Shown here piece by piece: positions 1-12,694 of a DNA stretch of 64,000 nucleotides. Below the pieces are notes generated by a model, which was not told the DNA's origin, did no database searches, and saw only the letters and a program-made list of their open reading frames with translations. The stretch spans positions 10,311,501 through 10,375,500 of the forward strand of contig NC_071342.1 in assembly GCF_027744825.2 (NCBI RefSeq), written 5' to 3'. Source of the DNA: Synchiropus splendidus (Eukaryota; Chordata; Actinopteri; Syngnathiformes; Callionymidae). The translations under genes were made by a program, and so were the position numbers. How positions within the stretch are numbered: the first letter of the stretch is position 1; each line of letters begins with the position of its first letter.

Positions 1-1106
1 CTTCACTTACAGGAGATTGATTTTGAGTTGATGGAATGTTTCAGTCCAAAATTCGAACACTTCAGTTTTTCTTTTTTTCCTTGCTCTGACATATGCCTCT
101 TGTGCAGTGCTGCATCCGAGGTAAATGTAAACCAAGTCTTTTGAGTGTATCTTTGAGTGAGCTTCTACATTTGCCTAGGTGCTAACACAATTCATCAAAG
201 CATGTTTACACAACACATTCAAAAGGTGCGGCAGGTTTTATCCTGCGTAAATAGCTGGCTTTATTTGTTAGCAGTCTCAAGCTCAGCTCACTTTCAGTTC
301 CAGTGGGAGTATCGACACTATTAGCCCGCAAGTGTAAACTGAAATTAGAGACGAGAAACGAACAACCTGTGCTTTGCAGTGGGATACGTTACTTAGGAAT
401 AGCAGTAAATGTGAAGATGTAATCTTCTTTCTACACTGTAAAAACTCAAAATCTTATCAAGTTTGTTAAGCGTTTTCTTTTTTTCTTTTTTGCCAAAATA
501 TGTCATCCCATTACAATAAGTAAATTATTATTTCAATGGCAATCATTGTTTCTTCCTCTAGATGTCACTGGATTTCAAACAGTGAGCCGTTTGGATTTTA
601 GCTTTGTATCTGCAACAAAGCAAGGACAAAGCACAGAGATGCTGACGGGAGCAAGACACAGAATATCTATCACGGTGTGGGAGGGGGAAAAAAAACAATT
701 TCCCCTGAATGTGAACTCTCCTATTATAGCACACATCTAATTTTTTTTTCGGCCCAAAGGTTCCATGATAATTGTGACCAACAAATGCATTATTTCTGGG
801 GAGACAGTTAAGCGGGAGCTGATAGCGGAAGAAATGAATAAAAGGCTAAATCAATAAAACATCTAGTCAGGGAAAATTGGAACAGGCACGCATTTGTCTT
901 GGAGGAAATACATATCTGCATGATCTGAGAATGCTTCAGGGTCCGTATCCTCCGCCTATACATCTGGCAAGCATTGCATTCTGTCACCAAGATGATTTAA
1001 AGACAATTTAATCCCTTGGGAAACCAAAAAAAAAATGCTGCACTGTCTTCAATTACCCCCAAACCTCAGAGTTTTTAAATAGCAAATTATTCTAAATTGC
1101 TTCTCT

Positions 1107-1120
1107 GTTGCCATGGATAC
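1107..1120 (+). promoter_or_regulatory. candidate RFX X-box
   Basis: GTTGCCATGGATAC differs from the palindromic X-box GTTGCCATGGYAAC only in the second half site. It lies in unique sequence close to the candidate conserved block at 1440-1830. Confidence 0.35.
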
Positions 1121-1439
1121 CCCCCCCTCTACTCCTCCAGCTCCACAATACTAACCCGTTGTGCAATTACTTTAGAATGCCAAAACATGGGGAGGTATTA
1201 AAGAGGGAAAAAAAGAGGCAGAAATGAAGAAAGACGGCCAAAAATGTGATGTTTCTGTAACAAGAGATCAGGCAGGGATCCAGGAAGATTAAATATGTAG
1301 GAGCTGTTAAAAGGCGCTGACCTGTATAATGAAAGAAACAGCATGGAGTGCAGAAGGAGAGAAAGAGAGAGGGTGGTGGGGGGTGTGGAGAGAGAAAATG
1401 GCACAGAAGCAAAAGGCAGTCTATTTCAAGGTTATTGAT

Positions 1440-1830
1440 GCCATCTTTTTCATGACCTCATTTTTAATTCGGAGTGCGGGGCCCTGACAGCTAATCTCAG
1501 GAAAGGGTTTAAATAAATATCATTAAAGCTTCCCTGTAGCCGCTGCAGCGGCGCGAGCCTCGCCTGGACATCTCGCCATTGATTTCCTTTTTTTCCCCCT
1601 CCTCTTCATGTTCGATAATGAACGCCGCTAAAAACTAGTAACTTTGAACATTACAATTAGCCAAGGTTATCTGCTGTTCTATTGCTGCGCCAGCCTTTAC
1701 TAGCAGTGATTACCGCCTGCTCCTGGATAGAATAAATATAGTGATTATGCCCGCGGCGCCGTCTTTTTCACAATAACGTCTCCTAGGAAACCATTTCATA
1801 TCATTTTAACATTAGGGGCTGCAAAGAGAT
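1440..1830. promoter_or_regulatory. candidate conserved noncoding block
   Basis: This block is complex and GC-richer than its surroundings. It contains GCCGCTGCAGCGGC, several TAAT/ATTA cores (ACAATTAGCC, GTGATTATGC) and AGGAAACC. It has no repeat or coding signature. The call rests on appearance only. Confidence 0.3.
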
Positions 1831-2951
1831 AATGTGTATAATTCAGAATGAAAGCAGAGCAGCAGTGTTTAACTCCAATAACGGCAGAACCGGCTCAATC
1901 GTTGAGTCCTGCTCCCATTTTCATCAGCCAAAAAGAAGGAAACAAACCATCATTTCACAGACCATATACGCCGTGATGATGTTAGATAGTACCAGACACG
2001 GATCAGTGGGCAGACACAACGCTTAGCGCTTCAAGATTCTGTGTTGTCCAGCTGATGAACATCACTAATGAGGTTCTATTTCAGCTGTTTTAGCATTGGG
2101 CTGGGGTCATTAAGGTCGCCCCGGACTTGAACAGACTCATGTTCCGACACGTATGAGAATCATGTTGCTGCACGAACAGACGTTGTCGAAGAGGTGATTA
2201 TGACGCTGTTAAAGTACAGAAGATATGCACCTTGTCGCTTCAGTACACGTTGTATCTTGAAGATAGCATCTTCAAAAACAGTGTGTTTCAGTTCGTGGTT
2301 TGGAAAGTCCAGATGTCTTCCAGTAGCCAACTTAAACGACAACAAAAATGGAGGACCTGTTGTGCGTACAAGTTTCCAGAGAACAGGCTAACTAGCTCCT
2401 CAAATCTTGACTGAACAGCACTGTTGTAGCTTCATGATACGGAACACTTCTCAAAGCTGATGTAGAGCCATGATTATTTTATTTGAATTTTAATATATTG
2501 ATTATATTTTCATCTTATTCATTTGTATACATTCCATGATAACAAAATGACAGGACATATCACAAAAATATATTTTTCTTTGTTTCTCATTTTTAAATAA
2601 TGATATGCATGTATCACAGGATTGTTTGAATCATACACATAGTCTCCAAATGTCATTTCATGTCATTTCCCCTAAGTAATTCATGATATCTTGATGTGTT
2701 ATCTTGTTTTATCCCTGTACTTGAATGGCTTCAATTGATATTTACATATTTTATGACAAATACAATTATTCAGAAATAATGTCGGTCAACTGCTAATAAT
2801 TATTTTTATTGCTTGTATTGTATTTTCCCCCAAAAAAATCCCTCTCAGCTCGCACAGATGGATCCCATGCACACAACTGCAAACTCAATATCACTGTCCT
2901 TTTGTTATTGTGTTGTGACCAAGTCGTTTATACAAGTCGATTCGGGATATT

Positions 2952-2966
2952 ATCGCCCCCTGCTGG
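2952..2966 (-). promoter_or_regulatory. candidate CTCF binding site
   Basis: On the minus strand the sequence reads CCAGCAGGGGGCGAT, preceded by TGG. It fits the vertebrate core CCASYAGRKGGCRSY at 14 of 15 positions and resembles strong mammalian sites. It lies in unique sequence with no repeat context. Occupancy is inference only. Confidence 0.5.
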
Positions 2967-3904
2967 CCAACTCTCACCGCACCGAATTGTTTTCTCTTGC
3001 AGTGGACAGGGGAGCTTTGAAGTCGTTGTCTGAGAACTGAAATATTGATGGAGGCTTCCTCTCTGTCTGCAGAGATAAATCAAGACCTGATCCAGCAAAA
3101 CTGTGTGCGCCGTCTTCTCTGAGAATGATATTTCTGTAGCACATTGACTAATGATTAAAGGTGGAAACAAAGACGCCTCTGGGGGACAAACACACACTTG
3201 AGCGAGTGCACAAACAGCCTCATTCATCATGGCCACAGAACGGCCGTGTTTGCTGAGTTAATACAATGAAGCTAATTGCCCTCTGAGCAGTCCAAACACC
3301 AAGGCTCAGCTAAAAATGATTCCCCTGAATGGAAACTTGCCCAGATTCAGCTGATATCTCTTTCGTTCCCTTTTCCTCTTCTTCTAACGCCACACATCAG
3401 CCCCTCCTCCCACCCGGTCCACGTCCTCACACCTTCTCTCCCCATCAGCCTCATATTCACCGCAGCATGTGGATTTTATTGCTCTGCATTGATTCAGCAT
3501 TATTTTCTTCCTGCTGCTTCTGTGAAAGAGGTAAAGGCCAGCGCAGCAGCGGTCACACCTCAGTGCTCCTCACGTGGTCGCACATAAACCCACCGTCTGT
3601 CTGCTTTGATATGTACCACCCTATTACACCCAATAAACAGCAGCAGCACACACTGTGGGTATAAACTGTGGAAAACACAACCTCAGAGAGCAGTGGTGAA
3701 CACAGTCATGTACTTGTTATTAACAGATGGAAAATGTACTTTGTCAGACAGGAAAACCCCAAAACGTCAGGTCAGGTTCTGTTCGAATCTGGATCTAACT
3801 CATGGGGGTGACTGGCTCGCCCCAGTGGACACACAGATAAATCCTAAGATATCAATGATGAGATCAAAGTTAGACAGGAGGCACCGGGACGAAGGTGGGT
3901 TGTG

Positions 3905-4200
3905 AGTCAAGGCATGATAGATATTGATACAGCAATGCATTGCTTTGACCTGCGATATCTCGATTTTTCACTTAATATCATGTTTTTTTAGTTTATTTTT
4001 AAATAAAAAATTTAAATTTTAGCTGAGTCCAAAGTAAAATACGAGAAAGTCCAGTTAAGTAAATGTACGTTACTACACTTCTCACTTAATTTGTCCAAGA
4101 AATGTGGAGTAATATCTTGCGATTTCTGGTTTAAGTTAACGGCATAGAATATTGCAATACATCGCTATATCACGATACTATTGTATATTGTATAGTCAAC
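3905..4200. repeat. decayed dispersed repeat with CGATAT/GCAATA words
   Basis: AGATATTGATACAGCAATGC, TGCGATATCTCGA and GCAATACATCGCTATATCACG are shared in style with stretches at 7480-7620, 7840-7900, 25790-25850, 28330-28385 and 29030-29060. It looks like an old repeat family, but no ends could be defined. Confidence 0.35.
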
Positions 4201-5376
4201 ATAAATTTGTGGGCTGTGGACGACAGTATCAATCATTAATTCTCGACCCTAGTGCTTCACATTGGAGGCAGAATCTGACCAGTGATTGGTTTGTGCTAAA
4301 AGAAGAGCTAATGCCTACTTTTTCAATAATACCGGGTCTATAAAAGGAACATCTGCTTTTCCAGACGAAGATTACAGTTTTGAGAACATGTCAAATTCCT
4401 GTAAAGTCAGTCATGAAGTTAAATAACTCGCTGGGACGCACTCATGGAATCAATGAATACGACAGATCTGAGTGAGTCCTTGTATCGAGAATAACCCTGT
4501 GACACAAAATAGTCATGTAAAATAAACACTAAAAGCTGTGAGCAAAACAACTCAAAAACAGATTTCATGATGATTCACTTTGGTTGGTGCTCTGAGACAC
4601 CGCCTGTGACCACCAATCTGTTTAGGGTTGAGGAGCAGTTCCAGAGCTGCAGCACGTTCTATTTCACTATTTCACTTGCGTGTCGTGCAAACAAGTCACG
4701 TTACGCTACTGGCTAATCTTGTATTTTATTTTAAAAATAATGAAACATGTTTTCATTAATTTCATAATTTGTATGTATTAGGAGTCACAATAACAAATAA
4801 TAATGAGAACGACTTGTAGTATCATGCACTGAGAGCTTTGATAACGTTGTGCTTGCGACAACCTGCTGCGTGAACCATTGCTCATTTGCCTGTTTAACCT
4901 TGGAGGAGCGGGTGTTTGTGTGCGTGCTACATTGCACCGCATACATGCTCCCTTTAATCTGGCAACACCATCTATGTGATTAGAGCAGTGCTTAAAAAGC
5001 TGCAGTATCTGACTAAGTAATTAGATGAATATATTAAAGTACTCTTCACGTTTTATTCTCAAACTGCGCTGGGCTGCTCGTGGGGGCTAAATAATTCAAA
5101 ATGTGGCTGTTATTTACAGCAATGGAGGAGTTTCACAGAGCTGGAGTTTAATTCGTAATTGGTTCCAAAGTGGGAAGAAATAAGTCCTTGATACATTTCT
5201 TCACATTTCATCATGATCTAGCGCACAAAGACGAGATTTGTGCAGGAACGTTTTATCTGGGTGGGATTGGTGCGGCTGCCGTGTGTGTTTCTTTTTTATC
5301 AATGAAATACCTCGGGGTGAAATTTGGATCTGTGGCAGCCATGTGTTGTTCACCCCTGCCGGACATCATAACTCAC

Positions 5377-5474
5377 CTCTCGTAGTGTCTGCGAGTGCAT
5401 GTGGCAGCGCTGGTGCTGCTCGGGTTGCCGCCCAATTCATCATAAACGTGCTTCCACTGTCTGCGCACCGTGAT
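5377..5474 (-). CDS. arid5b: arid5b coding exon, C-terminal part of ARID domain (human exon 8 equivalent)
   Basis: This minus-strand exon is 98 nt, with acceptor catccttccag|ATC and donor GAGAG|gtgagt. It encodes ITVRRQWKHVYDELGGNP followed by SSTSAATCTRRHYE, with the first two bases of the next codon (Arg, AG) at the end. Human ARID5B reads ITARRQWKHIYDELGGNP and GSTSAATCTRRHYER, so identity is very high. The VYDELGG helix and the SAATCTRRHYE stretch form the end of the DNA-binding domain. No long open frame covers this exon in the correct frame, and it was found by reading the sequence. The exon that should follow (LILPYERF-like) was not found in 1-5376. That exon and the large last exon therefore lie beyond the left edge. 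Confidence 0.97.
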
Positions 5475-6704
5475 CTGGAAGGATGGATAAGGAGAGCGAT
5501 AAGAAACAAGTGTGGACAGTGGGAATGTGAAACACATGAGAACAAGGAATAATCGCTGGCATCGACGGTCCGGGCCAGTGTCCGACTCATGTTCCGCAAT
5601 CCGTTTGATTCAAAAAGCTTTTACAATTTGCTCGCTGCGGCTACGATTTCAAAACAGCTGTGTGACTAGTATAAATATGAGGATTATATTGAGCAAACAA
5701 AGACATGAAGCTGGAGGAAATCTGCCGCAGATGGTCCAGCTCCACGCTGGCTCCAGGAGAAGAAACCAACTGAAGGTGAAATAATGACTTTTAATAAAGG
5801 GCGCGGGAAAAAAATGGATGCATGGTTACGGTGATATTAGCATATAAAAAGATGCTTGAACTGCAATTAGTGTAACATTTTCGCTTTGCCCTCAACCCGG
5901 TTGCACAAGCGTGAAATTAAGAGAGATCAAGAGAGCACTGAGAGAGAGCGCCAAACGCCATGATTCATTACTGCGGGTTGTTCATAGCTGTTAAATTTTA
6001 CGTCCCTAATGTTGTTGATTTACATTAAGGTACTTGTGCAGCGACTTAATTAGTACTTAATAGTGGCCTTAATAGAGCTGTTTAGTTTTATTGGTTGGTA
6101 TTTTTGTTGAAGCATTTTACAGTCAAGACCTTTTTGTTTTTCCGATGAGGGAATATCACTTCAGCGGTGAAAAACAAGAGATGCTACACTATCATCAGAA
6201 ATCATTACCTTGAGCTTGAACTTGACATTTTGAATGCAAAAGCAAGGGTGAACTTGAGGTGACGTAACTGGAAATTAGTTTGTCACCTTGTTCAACAGAG
6301 CTCAGCACACAATACGCAGCAGAAATGCACAAACATATGTATTTTTTTTTGTCTACAAATAACTTTTTAATCACGGGGCTTGACTCCCCCCACACAGCAC
6401 AATAGAATACCTTGTAGTTTTGGCTTGTTTTGTGTGCATTAGTGGTCATGTGGGTGTGCAATTCACTATAATTCCAAAATGAGAAAATATGACCAATTTC
6501 GCTTAATTCTTTGACCAGCTGAGCAACATGTTGTTTTTTTTTTAACAAAGGGACTTGGAGCTGGACTTTCTTCTTGGGAAAACAAAGACTGACATCATCA
6601 TCTGGGCGAAAGGTGAGCTCAGGGGAGACAGAAAATAATGATAATACTGGATGATGGAGGCAGAAAAGGAGGACATGTCTGAGAGCACATGTGTGAGTGC
6701 TTAC
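5475..6704 (-). other. arid5b: arid5b intron between the middle and last ARID exons
   Basis: This 1.23 kb intron is bounded by gtaagc and ttccag in the minus orientation. It contains unique AT-rich sequence, and I see no clear repeat or second gene in it. Open frames at 5512-5784 and 6195-6704 are unsupported. Confidence 0.9.
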
Positions 6705-6757
6705 CAACTCATATCCTCCCAGTTTCTGAGCAGCTTGAAACATGGTCCAAAGGTTGA
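6705..6757 (-). CDS. arid5b: arid5b coding exon, middle of ARID domain (human exon 7 equivalent)
   Basis: This minus-strand exon is only 53 nt. The acceptor is ccccacag|TC and the donor is TTG|gtaagc. The first two bases join the final A of the exon at 15059 to make ATC (Ile), restoring the invariant GFKQ-I-NLW junction. The following 17 codons give NLWTMFQAAQKLGGYEL. The sequence TMFQAAQKLGGYE is characteristic of ARID5B; ARID5A has KIYKAVEKLGAYE at this place. The Trp and the KLGGY turn are core ARID residues. The 191-codon open frame that includes it (6195-6770) is otherwise intron read-through, so only these bases are coding. Phase 0 out matches the next exon. Confidence 0.97.
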
Positions 6758-8869
6758 CTGTGGGGGACACAGGACAAATAAGGCAGTTAGAGACTCTGGG
6801 AAAAGAAACACAGAACTATGTCATATTTAGTCATTACACCAGAGACTGAGCCAGAGTTTCAGCGATATTACAGAGATATATCCCAGACTTCCTCCTCTTA
6901 AACGAAAGAGGAATTAGAGGTGGAAATAACTTGGAAAAGTCAAGTCAGTCCATGGACCTCAAATCTGTTCATGGTTAAGGAGAAGAAAAATTGAAGGACA
7001 AACCTAAGTTGAAGTTTTCAACCAAGTGTAAGAGGCAGGACAGCGAGAAGTAAAAGATAGTTTATGATCATTTCTTGGAATGCATGTATAAAGAAAATTA
7101 TTTTAAGAAAATCCTTTTTTAAAGAAATAAAAATGTATCTAATGGTTGAAACAAACAAAAAATAGCTTAATTCAATTAAACTAGATCAATTGAAAATGTA
7201 TTGTCAAACAATGAAACAAGACTTTTTAAAATGTATACAGATAAAGATGAGAAAAATGGTTGAAAAAAAAACACAATATAAATGGAATCAGTAGTGAAAA
7301 AAAGAAAACGAGTGCCAAGAAGGTGGACCGTGATAATAATATGATATATTACATTCCTACTTTGACATTTAAATGCTGAAGGAAATGACTGCATAATAAC
7401 ATATATTAGTTTGGGATGAAATCATAATCGAAAAAAACAAAACAACTTGTCCATCAAAGAAAAAGAAATTGGCAGGTATACTATGCATATCCCAATACAG
7501 GAGTGGTGATACGTTACATAGCGATATAATGCGTAAGTTCAGCAATATATTGGAATAACAGCAATCGTTTCAAGGGGAAAAACAGATATTGCAGTACAAT
7601 CTCTGATTTTCCCCATTATGTGCATGAAAGCAAGTAAATTTTTATGACATCAGTTCAGTTAGTCTTCAGTTAGTCTACTTCTGTTGAAGTTTGCAGTCCT
7701 ATCAAAGAATGAACAGGTCTCTAAGTCAGCAAAACAACTCAAGTGCACAAAAAGAAAATGTCACTAATGCAGTAGCATATCCAAACAAATATGTATTAAA
7801 TGTTGACATAGCCAACTTAAAAAAAATCGAGACAATATCACGCAATCAAGTGGCGAAAGTATGGATACAATATTGCGCTATGATGTATCGCAATATTTGA
7901 GTGTATTGACATTTTCCTCCATGCCTATTATTTAGCATATAAAAGACAACATAATGCAATATATCCACTTTAAAAGAAACCTGGATATCATAGCACTTTT
8001 GCTAGCAATAGGAGAACAAATACTTTTATCACTATTATCAGTGCTATTACTTCCGCATTTACTACGACCACTAATAATAATTATAATACATTCTGTGCAC
8101 TTATATTCACTGAATGTTTGTGAAGTTCATGAGGCAAACAGCTTAATCAAGAAGAAAAATGAAACAAAACTAAAAGGATGAGAAATGAATTCCCAATCTG
8201 AAGATTTTTGGAAGCTACTGCGGAGCCATTTATTTAGAAATTACTGGAGAAGAGGAGAATGGAAGATTGAAAACACCAAGATTGATAACTGCGGAGGCGC
8301 CATGGGAGATCACTTTGGGAATATTCAACCGACTCCAGCAACCAACACACACTCATGATATCACGCGCGATTGCACCAAATATGGATACATATTTAATAC
8401 ATGTCAAAGGAATTTCATGAGCGGAGTAAAAGCACGCATCCATCATTAAAAACAAGTCGACACTGCAGCTCCGCCGAAGGGCTACAAATGAGCAGTGACG
8501 AACAATGAGGAATAAGAGAGAGGCTGCTTTCTTGACGGTGGGATTTGTAGCCCTGTGCTCTTGTCTGCAGGTTTAAACAGGGCGCCATTATGAGCATCAA
8601 ACACTCAATATTGTCCGACTCCTGTTTGAACTGATGCGAATTCATCTGCATCTATTTCAACTTGCAAACAACCCATGACAGTCAGAATGTAAACACGTGT
8701 CTCACGTCGGGCTAAAAATAGCAGCAGAGCTTTCAGAGGGTTCGAGTGCTCGTCTGTCTTTGAAGGAAAGAAAAACGTGCCCCCACAAACAAAGACACAG
8801 AAGTTCATTGGGGGGACTTTTCGTCCCGATGACATTTGTATTTGCTTTCTGTAACATCATTGTTTAACA

Positions 8870-9420
8870 TTTTATATGTCGCCCTATAAATAAGAAAAGC
8901 AGGGCTCGCCTGGGGAGAAATCCATCAGAATTCAATCTGTGCTTACACAAAGCCTTGCATTTGTCAAAATGACATTTTCCTATCTCCGCATTTGACAGCA
9001 TTGATTTTTCCCTTCCCTCCTCTCAGCGACCGTTGTCAATGCTCGGGCGGAATAACAAAGCAAGCGGGAGCTTTCTCTCCCTGTTTGATCTGTGCAATTC
9101 AGCTTATTGTGTTTTATTTTTCTGACTGTAGGAAGCGAGCGACAGACTATTTAACCAGCTCATTATGCATCAACTGTAATTACCACCGCAGCACACGGAC
9201 GGGGAGGAAGCGGAGCAGATAAAGAAAATGAGAGAGCATGTCTTTTCTTAGATGTCTTGTCATTTGCAATTTCTTTTCTTAATTCCCTTCTCTTTGGCAG
9301 GGGCAATTATCACCTAGATAAGGATGACAAAACTGCAACACAATGCCGCCTCAGTGACACACCGATGGCATGGCAATTAAACAACCCGGCTCAAAGATAG
9401 GGACAAATTGGAAATGATGT
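8870..9420. promoter_or_regulatory. candidate conserved noncoding block
   Basis: This is a unique, complex stretch with homeodomain-type cores (TGTAATTACC, GGCAATTAAAC), TCATTATGCATCA and GGGGCAATTATCACCTAGAT. No repeat was seen. Alignment would be needed to confirm conservation. Confidence 0.3.
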
Positions 9421-9987
9421 TCACAACCGCACGCTACACTAACACGTGTGTGACCGACGCCACTCCAGTTGGGTTACTACACCTTGGCAGCTCAGTCTTC
9501 CCGTCTACACACACGTTTTAATAGCAGCAGCTGCCGAGAAAAGTCAATATTAAAGCGGCGGTGAAACGCAGGAGGAGAGAAACTTGTGTTCAGTTTTGAT
9601 TTACATTTTGAGTGAGTGAGCGAGTCAGAACTCAGCTGGTAAAAAAACAAGCTTTCTTTCTTCAGTCATAGTTCATCAGAATATTAAGTATATCAGGACG
9701 CCAGCAACTGCAATTCTGGTGATTCATTTCGCTTAAATGGAAGTGTAATTCAAGTGCCTAATTGTAGAAGAATAATGTGAAATCACAGCTCACTCAACCG
9801 TAATCTATAATCGTGATAGAAATAAGAAGTTTTCGAATAGAGTTTTCCTCGTTGAAGTAATTTAAATGCGCCACTTAACCAGACGAGTGTGACTGGGAGG
9901 GGCAGACCCCTGTCACACTGCGCTTAAAGGTCAGACGATTTCAAAATCCCATTCATCGGAAGGTTTACCATTGCGATGGGCCGATTA

Positions 9988-10252
9988 GGTTTCAGGAAAC
10001 AGAGTCCTTATTTTTAGAGGCCACTAGACGGCGCTAAATTCTCTAAAATCGTTCAATGAAACGCCACATCATGCCTTCCGAGCTCGGAAAAATAATTACG
10101 CTTTCACGAAACCTCTGTGTGGCAAAGGTTTCATGACACGGTAATTTCAGAGGGCATGCACTGCTAGAACTATTTCAATGAAACCTCAAATAACTTTTGA
10201 ACCGAGAGCGTCACTTACTGAGCACAGCGTTTCGTGAAACCTCAACTGCTCA
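9988..10252. repeat. dispersed copy of the paired-box repeat
   Basis: It starts AGGTTTCAGGAAACAGAGTC and carries CCACTAGACGGCGCT (10021-10035) and the reverse box AGCGTCACTTACTGA (10207-10221). Near-palindromes TTTCATGA and TTTCGTGAAAC occur between them. The architecture is the same as the array at 20900-22310 but more decayed. Confidence 0.75.
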
Positions 10253-12349
10253 TCACTATAATCCTGACCTCGGCAAAGCGCCACCATGAGTATAGCATAA
10301 CCAACAGTGTGCCACATTACATTTTTAATATTATTGCAATAACATATGGCATTTTAAAACAGAAGAAATATTGTAATAATAAATAATACATTTTTGTTTT
10401 GCAGTTTTTATATTTGTTCTGCTAATTTGCTGTCAAAATCTGATTAAAGGTATAATGAAAATATGTAATTAAAATTGTCATATTGCTACTTCATGAGTCA
10501 TGAGAGTGGGCTGGTGTTTTTATGTAGACACACATAACTTGCTCGACAGATGACTTTTAAGGTTACCAAAGTCAGTGAAACAAATGTGAAAGCAGCAGAC
10601 TTAAGAGGCCAATTGGTCTCAGATCAGCGCCTCCGCTCACCAATGTTTAATGCATCAGCCCCTGGAGTCAAATATAAATTCAATACGAGCCCGGAAAACA
10701 AGCAGGCACAGTGTTAAACCAGTAAAAATAACATTACAGGGTTCCAAATATGTTGGGAGCCTCACGACGGACAGACAGATTTGATTGAATTCTGGAAATT
10801 TGTCTCTCTCTTCAGGGCTATAAAAGACCCACATTCCCACAGTGACTGAGCAGGTAGAACTGAAATAAGGACAAATGTATAAATAAAAACGGTGCGTGTA
10901 CCGATGGTGAGCAAATGTTCTTAGAGTTCAATCAAATGGAAACAGAAACAACCACACCAACAAAGCAAGGGCAAATCATTCAACCATCTGTTGCTTCTGC
11001 AGAACTTCAAATAAAAAATTATCGAAACCAAAATAACATCATTTCCTTTTACGGGAAAGAACTTTTTCTCATCCCTGGCCGCTGTAGCGAGTTGAAAGAG
11101 GGATATGACAAATGATGGCTGATAACATCTAAGAGTATGTTGTATTAATCATGATTTGTTTTTTAAATCCCTCTCGTCTGTGCACGTGCTGACGTGCGCT
11201 CGCTGCCAAGGACGAAGTTTAAACAGCACGATTTTACCGTCTAATGAGGGACGCGCCTATGATGTGGCAGCTTTTTGAAATTCAAAGCGTGTAGTGTATG
11301 TAAAACAGTTGCTGTGTGGACGGCGGCTGTATTCCAAGCTCAAACTGAGAAATGCAAAAGCAGAGTTAAAGCATGCCGCGTCTCTAATTCTCTGTCCATC
11401 TCTGCTGCGTCCTCATTTCCACTCCCTGTCTCCCTCAAACCACCACCGCCTATTTGCGGCCGTCAGCGGTCAAGATGAAGAGATTGTCAAAAGTCAAAAG
11501 AACCGCTGCTGATTGAAATGAGGAAATTGATACCCATTACTTCAGACAAAACTAAAATTATAAAACGACGTTTACTTGTTTCATCCTTTGTGAGGCTGCC
11601 GTGGCATCAGCCTCTCAACATGGAAGCCTGCTCCTATTCTCTGGGAAAGGATTGATACTCTTACTCATCACGTCAGCTCCTCCAATTCATCAATCAATCT
11701 TAAGAGCCATTCTCCCGTCACAACATCATTGGCCATGCCGTCCTGAAGAACATCTATAGTAGAAGACGCATCAGCGGAATTCATGCCACACTGGCACTTC
11801 ACATCTAGTCTGCTGTCATTTAAAAACTGCCTCTAATAAAAGTATAATGAACACGTCGTAAAATGTCACCTGCGATAGCATCAATGTTGTCCACCGGCGC
11901 TAAACTGGCATGAAGGGTATGCAGTGCCAGCCAGTGAATTATTGGCAATAGTGTCTGTAGCAGTCCACTTATCCTGTATATTTTTGGATCTAAAAAGTAA
12001 ACAGGCCCTTTGATGCTCAACATTGTGTACAGAATCAGATCCGGATGCAGCCTTCTGTCCATGCTCTGCGTTCATTTCTTCTGTATTTCTGGACGTGTTC
12101 GAAAATCTTACAGATCTGGACCAAACAGAGCAGTGCCACCGGAAACCACAGGGGCAGTGTTGCTGTTGCTACCCGAAATGTAGCTCAAATGGGACACGAA
12201 GAAGACATAACATGGGCAGAATTTAACAGCCGCACCGACCACCACCTGCTACAATGCTGCCTCTGTATTTCTCTGCTGCTTTATCAACACTTCTTCTACA
12301 GTCGTTATGTTTTGGAGTTTGTTGTTGTCATAAACCTTTGACTATGGGC

Positions 12350-12364
12350 TGCTCCCCCTGGTGG
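12350..12364 (-). promoter_or_regulatory. candidate CTCF-like motif
   Basis: The minus strand reads CCACCAGGGGGAGCA, which differs from the consensus core at one position (A for C in GGC). It lies in unique intronic sequence. Confidence 0.35.
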
Positions 12365-12679
12365 ATATATTAGTGCACACCAATACCAATGTAAGGAAAG
12401 CATGTGATCTACAACGGTAACATTGGTTGAAACGAATGGGTACAATTGCGCATGCAAAGGGAGCATAAATGGACCTTGAAAGTTCCATGTTGTTATATAT
12501 AGCCGGATTTTAGTATTCTATTTATTTTTCTAAAATCTTTAAAAAGACTCCTGGATGACAACAATTTATTTAAATATTTGTATACAGTTGTATTTATTTC
12601 ATCTATTTAATTGGATACATTTTTTGGGATTTGTAGTTTTACCATTTGAGATATTCTTGATAGCAAAGAGCTCATTGGG

Positions 12680-12694
12680 ACAGCAGGGGGCTGT
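12680..12694 (+). promoter_or_regulatory. candidate CTCF-like motif, weaker
   Basis: Plus strand ACAGCAGGGGGCTGT keeps the CAGCAGGGGGC core, with mismatches at the first and thirteenth positions. It faces the opposite way to the motif 316 bp to its left. Confidence 0.25.

Larger units (their letters stand above)
1..5376 (-). other. arid5b: arid5b intron after the ARID exons (5' part)
   Basis: This is intronic sequence following the donor at 5371-5376. It contains a near-perfect RFX X-box (1107-1120), a GC-richer block at about 1440-1830, a canonical-looking CTCF motif (2952-2966), and an AT-rich stretch at 2460-2800 with nothing recognisable. Around 3905-4200 there is a decayed repeat with repeated motifs such as GCAATACATCGCTATATCACG. 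The open frames here have no protein-like composition. No further exon of the gene was seen. Confidence 0.8.

Noticed and set aside
1..5376. Search for the exon following the ARID domain (LILPYERF-like)
   Set aside because: No matching minus-strand sequence with splice sites was found, so the gene continues beyond the left edge.
6195..6770. 191-codon open frame on the minus strand
   Set aside because: Only the 53 nt at 6705-6757 is an arid5b exon; the rest is intron read-through after the donor gtaagc.
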